Assembly (NCBI GenBank): GCA_905373625.1
Contig: CAJPTS010000018.1
Coordinates: 1-16,167, forward strand
Source of the DNA: Bacteroidia bacterium
GTDB lineage: Bacteria; Bacteroidota; Bacteroidia; Bacteroidales; CAJPTX01
Direction of reading: 5' to 3'
DNA: 16,167 bases
Below are positions 11,001 to 14,137 of this stretch, one piece after another (the first letter of the stretch is position 1; each line of letters begins with the position of its first letter). The translations under genes and the position numbers were made by a program. The notes below the pieces were generated by a model. That model was not told the DNA's origin. It ran no database searches and was given only the letters and a program-made list of their open reading frames with translations.

Positions 11001-11174
11001 TTGTATAGCGCCAAATACGAGCTATTTAACGCCAACGCAGTTGTGGTAAGTGCAGGTATGTTGCAAGGTGAAGAAACCGTCGTAAATGCGACGAATCTGG
11101 GCACAGGGATGTATCTGTTACGTATTACCACCACAAACGGTAGTGCAAAAACGTATCGCGTGATAAAGCAATAG
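2016..11174 (+). CDS. Giant T9SS-secreted subtilisin-family (S8) serine protease with many adhesin-like domains
   Basis: 3052 residues (~330 kDa). Signal peptide: basic start, hydrophobic core, probable cleavage after SFA (residue 26). ATG 2025 (MKRKFSWF) is an equally good start. Residues ~30-220: propeptide-like. S8 domain ~230-515: D245 (IWDGN), H272 (SHGTHVAG), N374 (AAGND), S455 (TGTSMACP), all intact. Then P-domain-like jelly roll ~525-655; Fn3-like ~745-835; jelly roll ~850-1020; CARDB-like segments ~1030-1130, 1272-1375, 1527-1640; CUB-like ~1158-1270; GEVED ~1379-1523; LamG-like ~1650-1840; Ig/MBG-like ~1880-2180; InlB-type repeats ~2332-2400, 2403-2473, 2646-2725, 2730-2805; cleaved-adhesin-like jelly roll ~2480-2641; two carboxypeptidase-regulatory-like domains ~2811-2962; linker TPPPPGA; type A T9SS sorting domain ~2975-3052 (VMPNPF, GMYLLRI, YRVIKQ). 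Inferred: cell-surface protease binding host glycan or protein. Substrate unknown; domain borders by eye. Confidence 0.93.
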   Translation: MFTMKRKFSWFLCFALWVLLPMQSFAQERIHLGGQSFTPPANLSLRKQQELGVATHGKHNVLLQFTTLPKATDLESLRRQGVVLEDYLGGKAYYAIINEGSKLSSLAKFNVRSVVPVQSSWKLHPNLQSNTIPTYARTATGLVKIVLHYAANISGTEVRNLLQAEGYKVRSVSELFRLAELEVSSTDFTRLASYPWANALRLVDAPSTLWNQHGARLSGAVVLKRPTIAGGYDLRGRGQKIGIWDGNVVWHPDFDNRVHVQEYELADGNESHGTHVAGTVLGSGLLNASMQGMAPAAEAYTYNFNRQSNGLYAPEEMRIAREKFGIGFTQNSYGITIQPFCAYLNEFFYSSQDYMLDQLAVDEPYLTHVFAAGNDQSHCSSETEALWGTSGYGTVTTRAKNVLYVAATDGEGRLGSFSSCGPQGDGRLSPLIAAKGTEVWSTWTGSNYQSETGTSMACPTVTGTLALLAERFAQLNNGEEMRSDLVRALCTNTADDAGRKGPDFQYGYGILNATKAVKAIEQAYFAYGVAETGKEFTQTITVPKGSSGIRAMLVWNDPTAVKDYAWDEKVLQNDLDLRIEVNGKSYEPWILTPTKGHVTDEAKRGDDNRNNIEQVTLTKAELTGIETLTLLVRNKGVASGKQNFAITWWFDSEEGKILSPAIGDIYTPAQIMYLHLQDISAPYTVEISYDNGKTFNTLKKVETQRSHLEIQIPKNAPLTNEAKVCVVDKNGNIIYSEGVFTIAPTPTGLQLITPPCGHTEWQLTWDKIPLAHQGYEVLVWDAQRHEYISIGRTENADANIFKIPENKIPTDHTVYFAVAIRVKDTYVARSEAIRADVPQTLKITKETLPFAENFKKRGSDYFITQGGKNTYVGYKIVTFDAPVGSNVFRMGVQKINNAFDESNYFDMTKNADNLSRLTFCNIDLTAFAPNEKLQFRLHGSLALNNKDLLTTSRFRIWDNSALIKDIRGVEEQIGTARVEDWVYLQEGGKTHSLVLEHAGKGPSDEISLRGIYIEPIDATTNVSLQQLRPMKDAFKLGKEKVEILLSNRTSRPVSNCDIRVYVNDKWVSTYPVKELKGYERKPLFIPVDFSSPNPFGEAFTVRMEVLVAEDNYPADNKLEFSVRNLGDVVVHPISYVIPAADGGFVPIPYFEKRIVGSPFIYTDNGGGGATYKTNQISTIQFISKDPDKRLRITFKDFELVGDSTYLTVWTNGGTAIAQLKEVPYVAQLRNKEGVGRSFVSDAPDGSLTFFFRAGEETTAAGWIAEIDFVPVANPISLLKATAQKNGTEENTELPITVTLRNNFQNALKDVTVSVFDTEKKEFITEQKISSLPTGEATITLDKKLQLPLGSILDCKVLVRVDGDSEGSDNQLPLLAAYDKYCIPGPIKDFTSFYVKRMRVNDSLFTLDYSRAHILYELAPTIPIYKDDGMVKVELGFDGKNEPGLVTKVWVDWNQNDVFEENESQNAPILFSPKATLNFSIPAEAKPGKIRVRVAVGTMDEMNEGPCFAKGLTKGDYHDVTFEMEAHNPANGDLALTRLWAGKSGATLGANQEIKLKIRNMGNVPYNTKLRVRVKIDGGAEQNDEIDFSASPLNGQEEREITLPNLKADWSALGRHTLIAAIEEQPTMVNAKNNQVGLEVHHLHPNTLPTQYALDFRNGEKKSFLNLSALSQKLNAYKEGDSRNFECLFNASESQFGRIIGSKGFNVILSKGLDGIPDDRIVVYIGANMLAYTKEAVVKFKQWQHLVVSTTITKAATWEHAGRTSVNIFVDGAEKEVHTLGVGVPNFTNLVAGDSFIGMLDELRVHNMSPMELAFSIGNSINEHLAETGDPDELFAQFRFEEGPNNTATIADGDYAASLNSTITEYITKPTGGFWLNHKDAMIADCRFDGQVDVQREGNEWTVKFHQSMTGKLNAVSGSVVTAWNDAKIKVNGSDFVEGQNFDFTNPINIEVTRTFFGEELKQNVTLKSVLDASDACDILSLQIAKAHNTDLAVDYAYTTPLAQEQTLLLTGANANFKKFNDVHCALVLSPEATAYLGEVDNAHKFENNVTAIDFTKPVHIIIKAKNGTERRFDLRLCVEQTIAPFAMQNVVYGDAAKELQGVSSANLPLRYVASDPTVASIVGNKISFLRAGKCKITALQDGTANIAPTSFTTEEFAVAKKNIVVKPAVGEKIDYFAYLSNWKFEYSGLVKASDAKTMPLQLAKAAFHFEDASGNQYDLNTLLPAGKYKLVKKANYETPSYIVEPQSTQVEIVYEKFVSLRFVVKAEAKDVTQEARFVVDNQTDVVYNGRVIVDVGAPISYKVTWNGLSVEGEYTPTGGEENVLEINLPTPFTLTYNAGANGSISGAAIQKVAPTCLGEAVLVVPATGYRFKQWSDGVKDNPRQDKRVTADISVTAEYESESYTLTYEVVGAGVWKSGKKEQEVACGNNAEPVEVAPATTNAIFMGWSDGVTTLARTENNLQENKHLVAYFTVERTLPEVNNFESGLWAEGWLGISQGEPKREWEITRVLEVPEYKLDNFFALCDNREINDATTDYFAHIYTPFYNVSAITNDIGVAFDYALSDHFLSPEKFVLEYSFDGKTWTRLQNEIPTTQKREEMTYVLAKTLFVGKAERVQFRWKFHGQRGFFVLLDNIAIFEKDDPQTIEIQFAVEPSDAGEVVYIFPGFGEMPTSKQDLYRGEKLVPVTAKAKSGYRFLKWSNGIQSPRLTVDEPLTAPTTFTALFARSNEHFISYSVSPAQGGKVTKNGTPVSSQIVADGHDAEPVTAEANAGYEFAYWSIDGSTNRVREDKALKGDLRLIAVFELRRAPIQFSVTSAGAPVKDVNIIVNGRLLTTDSNGKTQIEVVAGEYVYLASHPDYSALQGKCKHGDQATEVTIELQPKTIALYDVIFSILDEAKKPIVGATVKIDTETFTADTWGGFMFSSKEGRYQYAVSAEGYKSVEGDFLVEKKTKGITVTLKKNETPPPPGAVIDQQLEGIAVMPNPFTDRFRIVNKALYSAKYELFNANAVVVSAGMLQGEETVVNATNLGTGMYLLRITTTNGSAKTYRVIKQ
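10890..10897 (+). repeat. A8 mononucleotide tract just before the T9SS sorting domain
   Basis: Eight consecutive A residues encode the LKKN stretch at about residues 2958-2961 of the giant protease, right before the proline linker and the ~78-residue sorting domain. Gain or loss of one A would remove the sorting domain while leaving the protease and adhesin domains untouched. Confidence 0.75.
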
Positions 11175-11190
11175 TACGCGCATACTAAAG

Positions 11191-11239
11191 TAAAATTTGA
11201 GGGTGTGGCAAGATAACTTTGCTGCACCCTCAAATTTTA
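11191..11239 (+). terminator. Strong hairpin terminator of the giant protease gene
   Basis: It begins 16 bases after the protease stop. The arms at 11191-11205 and 11225-11239 are perfect 15-bp complements. In plus-strand RNA the stem continues through two G-U wobbles (11206-11207 with 11223-11224) and four more pairs (GCAA with TTGC) to a 7-base loop, about 21 bp in all. The AAATTTT arm provides a U-rich 3' side. In minus-strand RNA the wobbles would be A-C mismatches, so the structure is best in the plus transcript. It may still act weakly for the convergent barrel gene. Confidence 0.85.
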
Positions 11240-11258
11240 TTCATTACTAGCTAGAAAC

Positions 11259-11307
11259 TGTCCTAAAAAAGTGTGTAAGCTCAGTAGTGTCCGTAAAGTA
11301 TGTAAGC
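11259..11307. repeat. Tandem imperfect repeats resembling insertion-sequence terminal repeats
   Basis: Repeat 1 (11259-11280) is 22 bases and repeat 2 (11288-11307) is 20 bases. They share TGTCC, an A-rich middle and GTRTGTAAGC, with one substitution and a 2-base gap in the middle. The pattern of TGTCC, A-tract and GTGTAA resembles ends of IS256/Mutator-type elements as I remember them, but no transposase remains here, so the assignment is tentative. Confidence 0.4.
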
Positions 11308-11384
11308 CCCCATTATCCCTCAAACAATAAATTCGCCTTGCGCATTTTATGGGTGTTTCATTTGGAACGCTTACGATTTAATGG

Positions 11385-11402
11385 CCGTCAATGTATTGAC
11401 GG
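11385..11402. repeat. 18-base perfect palindrome with 2-base centre
   Basis: CCGTCAAT (11385-11392) and ATTGACGG (11395-11402) are exact reverse complements around GT. It lies about 85 bases beyond the barrel gene's stop in an otherwise gene-free stretch. It could be a regulator-binding dyad, part of a mobile-element end, or a weak hairpin. Confidence 0.55.
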
Positions 11403-11439
11403 GGTGAGGTATCCACGTCGGGAATATGGAGAATTCGTT

Positions 11440-11451
11440 TTGCCACACCCT
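11440..11451 (-). repeat. 12-base inverted copy of the protease terminator arm
   Basis: TTGCCACACCCT at 11440-11451 is the exact reverse complement of 11200-11211, the inner left arm of the protease terminator. As read on each transcript, both convergent genes therefore carry AGGGTGTGGCAA roughly 25-35 bases after their stop codons. No strong second arm follows on the minus strand, so this may be a decayed terminator for the barrel gene. Confidence 0.5.
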
Positions 11452-11485
11452 TACAGGCGCCATACATGTAAAAAATGGAAGTTCA

Positions 11486-13873
11486 CTAAAACCGTCGTTC
11501 TGCATCCTCAGTACTCATTCGCCGGCTGGTGGAATTGTCTTTCGCATTAGAGAATTTGTAGGAGACGGAGAAATAGAGCGTGGGATAGGTGTAGCGATTG
11601 TTGAAAGTTAGGGCATAGTCGGTACGCTCGCTACGGCCTTTGAATGGCGCAGATATGAGGTTTAATCCCGACAGGTTGATGTATAACCTGCGCTGTAATA
11701 GCGCACAAGAGATCCCAGCCTCAAAGCTATACTCTGCCTCACGCTCCGAAAGTGCTGTATGGCGCGGTCCTGTAAAATCGGCAGAGAGATACCCCGAGAA
11801 TCTCCCCCAATAGAAATCAACATATGCATTTGCCCCCCACTCCCAGCTTATGGAACGAGCTTTTAGATGTGGGTGCTGCGATGTATACACATTGCGCCCA
11901 TAAAAACTGCTAAGTGAGAAATTCATCCATTCCAATTTATCGAAATAATACGATGCTCGTAGTCCACTGTAAAGGTTGTCTTGTGCATTTTCGGTTTGGC
12001 TATAAACGATGCCGTTCTGGACTATTGAAAAGCGTGTAATCTGTTTCCGTCCGTATGTGAATTGTGCTGAGAATGAGAGTATTCGGTTAAATACATACCG
12101 CAAATTTGCGTCATACGTCTGCGAGGGTTGTAGTTCTGTATTACCTCGACTGATTAGTTGTGACGCGATGCGCCATTCAAACGGATTGAGTTGGTCGAAG
12201 TTAGGTTGTGTGGCAGAGGCGTTGAGTGTAAAGTTGAAACGGTGTTTAGCAGAGGGATTGTATGAGGTGTGGAAAGATGGAAGCCATGACGGTTGAAAGG
12301 TGTACGGACGCTTGAAACTAGAGCCTTCCATTTTTCGTGCAACAAGCGAAGCGCGCATTCCGAAGCGCATCCAGAACTTTTGCGAGAAGCGAAGTGTGCT
12401 ACTGAAGTAGGGAGTAAACCAAAGTTCTGAGAGAGTTACATTCCCTGCCTGCGCATAAGTATATGCAGGCGAGCCTTGTAACCATTGTGAGTGCTTCCGA
12501 TTATTAGCCGTTGAAGTCCACAACGACTTAAGACCTGCATCCAGCATATAATTTCCCTCTGTATCTAAGCGGAAGGAATAGTCATTGTTAAGAGCCCAAC
12601 CTGCTACATTCACCTTATCTCGATCTTGGTAGGTAAAAAAGGGAGCGTGTTCTCCTTCAGGTATACCTTTGTAATCTGTACTCATCCGTTCGGTAAAGTT
12701 GTAGTATGAGAGTTCTAACCACGTCTTGTTATCATGTTCCCCAAAGGTCTGTTCCCAATACGCTGTAGCATTGATTTTGGGTTTGCGCGATGCGTATTTG
12801 TTAAAATTATCTACGTTGAATAGCACAGGTGTATGCCGATCGTAGCTTGTAAACTTGTTGTTCAGTCGTTTGTTGTTTACACCAGCCAATAGCCCTATGT
12901 GCCCGCGCGTATTGTATTGATACTGCAAGGTAACACGAGCACCCATATAGTCAAAAGCCCCCGAGGAAGGAGTAATATTTTGGTAGGTTCTGTTGGCATA
13001 CTCATATTTTGTATGTTCGTGCGACGACGAAGTGTTGTAATTGTAAGAGGGCGATACTGACCAAAAGAGCTTCTTCCTATTGTATAGCAATGTACCATAG
13101 CCCCCGTAGCGGTTATTGTTCTTTTCACCGATCATTAATTCTGTTCCCACGACACCGCCCATATACTCTCTGAAAAAAGACGAGGTATGCAGTATAATCA
13201 TCGCTGTGTTGCCCGTTGGGTCGTAGCGTAAAGGAGGCTGCATAAGTACTTCTACACGCTCTATAAGGCGAGCATCATAACCTTTCAGAACAGTGCCGAT
13301 TTCTTTGCTGGAAACCCTTTGTACGACATTCCCTATTTTAACTATAATGTCTTGTTTCCCAATTACTTCTAGGTTTTCACCTTTTACGCGCATATTGGGT
13401 ATACGACGCAACAGATCGAGTGCATCATTGCTCTTTTCTCGCAGCTGCTGTACGTTCACCGAAAATCCGTCGGGTTGTGTGCGTACTCGTAGCATTTCGC
13501 CCTGCACCATAACACTCTGTATTTCGTTCAGGTTCTCTTTGAGCCGTATTGTACCCAAATCTAGGTCGGACTGCATGGTCAAATCAATATCTATAGTATC
13601 CTGTAAGTAACCTATATAGCTAATACCGACCACGTATTTGCCTTTTGTAGTAAAGAGCTGGAAAGAGCCCTTCTCGTTTGTAGTGGTATGTGCTAAAATG
13701 GCGTTATTGTCTCTATTCTCTTGCAGGAAAATAGTTGCCGCCATGAGGGGTTGACCGTTCTCATCTGCAATTATTCCTTTTATGGAGCAAATGGTATCGG
13801 TTTGAGCGTATAATGGTAATGAGAGAAAAGAAAGTAGAAAGAGAAAAGCGTTTAGCAGGGAATATTTAATCAT
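11486..13873 (-). CDS. Outer-membrane beta-barrel protein with carboxypeptidase-like regulatory domain (TonB-dependent receptor-like, PF14905 type)
   Basis: 795 residues from the ATG at 13873 (MIKYSLLNAFLFLL), chosen because it gives a clean signal peptide with probable cleavage after LYA (residue 23); an ATG at 13906 would only add 11 residues ahead of it. Residues ~30-100 form a carboxypeptidase-regulatory-like Ig fold (IKGIIADENGQPLMAATI ... ISYIGYLQDT). Residues ~115-235 are a plug-like domain (ALDLLRRIPNMRVKG, ERVEVLMQPPLRYDPTG). The rest is a long series of alternating aromatic and polar strands typical of the outer-membrane barrel family PF14905, ending YFSVSYKFSN plus a polar tail. 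Family members are receptor-like; many have no known substrate. No SusD-like partner, TonB or regulator gene is adjacent. The gene is convergent with the protease, so not co-transcribed with it. Transport of peptides released by the protease is conceivable but unsupported. Confidence 0.88.
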   Translation of the reverse strand: MIKYSLLNAFLFLLSFLSLPLYAQTDTICSIKGIIADENGQPLMAATIFLQENRDNNAILAHTTTNEKGSFQLFTTKGKYVVGISYIGYLQDTIDIDLTMQSDLDLGTIRLKENLNEIQSVMVQGEMLRVRTQPDGFSVNVQQLREKSNDALDLLRRIPNMRVKGENLEVIGKQDIIVKIGNVVQRVSSKEIGTVLKGYDARLIERVEVLMQPPLRYDPTGNTAMIILHTSSFFREYMGGVVGTELMIGEKNNNRYGGYGTLLYNRKKLFWSVSPSYNYNTSSSHEHTKYEYANRTYQNITPSSGAFDYMGARVTLQYQYNTRGHIGLLAGVNNKRLNNKFTSYDRHTPVLFNVDNFNKYASRKPKINATAYWEQTFGEHDNKTWLELSYYNFTERMSTDYKGIPEGEHAPFFTYQDRDKVNVAGWALNNDYSFRLDTEGNYMLDAGLKSLWTSTANNRKHSQWLQGSPAYTYAQAGNVTLSELWFTPYFSSTLRFSQKFWMRFGMRASLVARKMEGSSFKRPYTFQPSWLPSFHTSYNPSAKHRFNFTLNASATQPNFDQLNPFEWRIASQLISRGNTELQPSQTYDANLRYVFNRILSFSAQFTYGRKQITRFSIVQNGIVYSQTENAQDNLYSGLRASYYFDKLEWMNFSLSSFYGRNVYTSQHPHLKARSISWEWGANAYVDFYWGRFSGYLSADFTGPRHTALSEREAEYSFEAGISCALLQRRLYINLSGLNLISAPFKGRSERTDYALTFNNRYTYPTLYFSVSYKFSNAKDNSTSRRMSTEDAERRF

Positions 13874-13908
13874 GAAATAGAATGTTAAAAAAACAACAAG
13901 ACACAAAA

Positions 13909-13942
13909 CAAAACGTACGATTTGTTGGTCTATTGTCTTAAA
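13909..13942 (-). promoter_or_regulatory. Possible Bacteroidota-type promoter for the barrel gene
   Basis: On the minus strand TTTA (13942-13939) lies 21 bases before TACGTTTTG (13917-13909). Bacteroidota promoters have TTTG at -33 and TAnnTTTG at -7 with a 19-21 base spacer, so each box here has one mismatch. It sits about 36 bases before the chosen ATG, and a T7 run on the minus strand (13887-13893) lies between. Found by eye; tentative. Confidence 0.3.
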
Positions 13943-14137
13943 ATAAAGAACTGTTTGATTTTGTGCATAACGTTATCTTTTGGGATTATATCAAGAGCAA
14001 ATGTTCTAACCACGTCACGCCGCAACGTGTATTATTCTTTCACATCGAGCATTTCTGGGCTACTGCCATGCCACAGATTCATAAGCGTCGCGCCATGGTG
14101 CGATGTGCTACCCCCATGTATAACATTGGAAAAACAA

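Larger units (their letters stand above)
11240..11485. other. Gene-free intergenic stretch with decayed mobile-element-like sequence
   Basis: No convincing gene lies between the protease terminator and the barrel gene's stop. The stretch starts with a CTAGCTAG palindrome (11247-11254), then two imperfect repeats resembling insertion-sequence ends, then an 18-base palindrome and a 12-base inverted copy of part of the protease terminator. Only a 28-codon minus-strand frame from an ATG at about 11468 to a TAA near 11381 is visible, and it has no recognisable similarity. I read the stretch as a scar of past insertion, at low confidence. Confidence 0.4.

Noticed and set aside
11287..11550. Plus-strand open frame of 87 codons in the intergenic stretch
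   Set aside because: It crosses the palindrome and runs antisense into the barrel gene's 3' end, with no family resemblance.
14088..14103. 16-base palindrome TCGCGCCATGGTGCGA after the right restriction gene
   Set aside because: One mismatched pair and no T-run after it; too weak to call a terminator.
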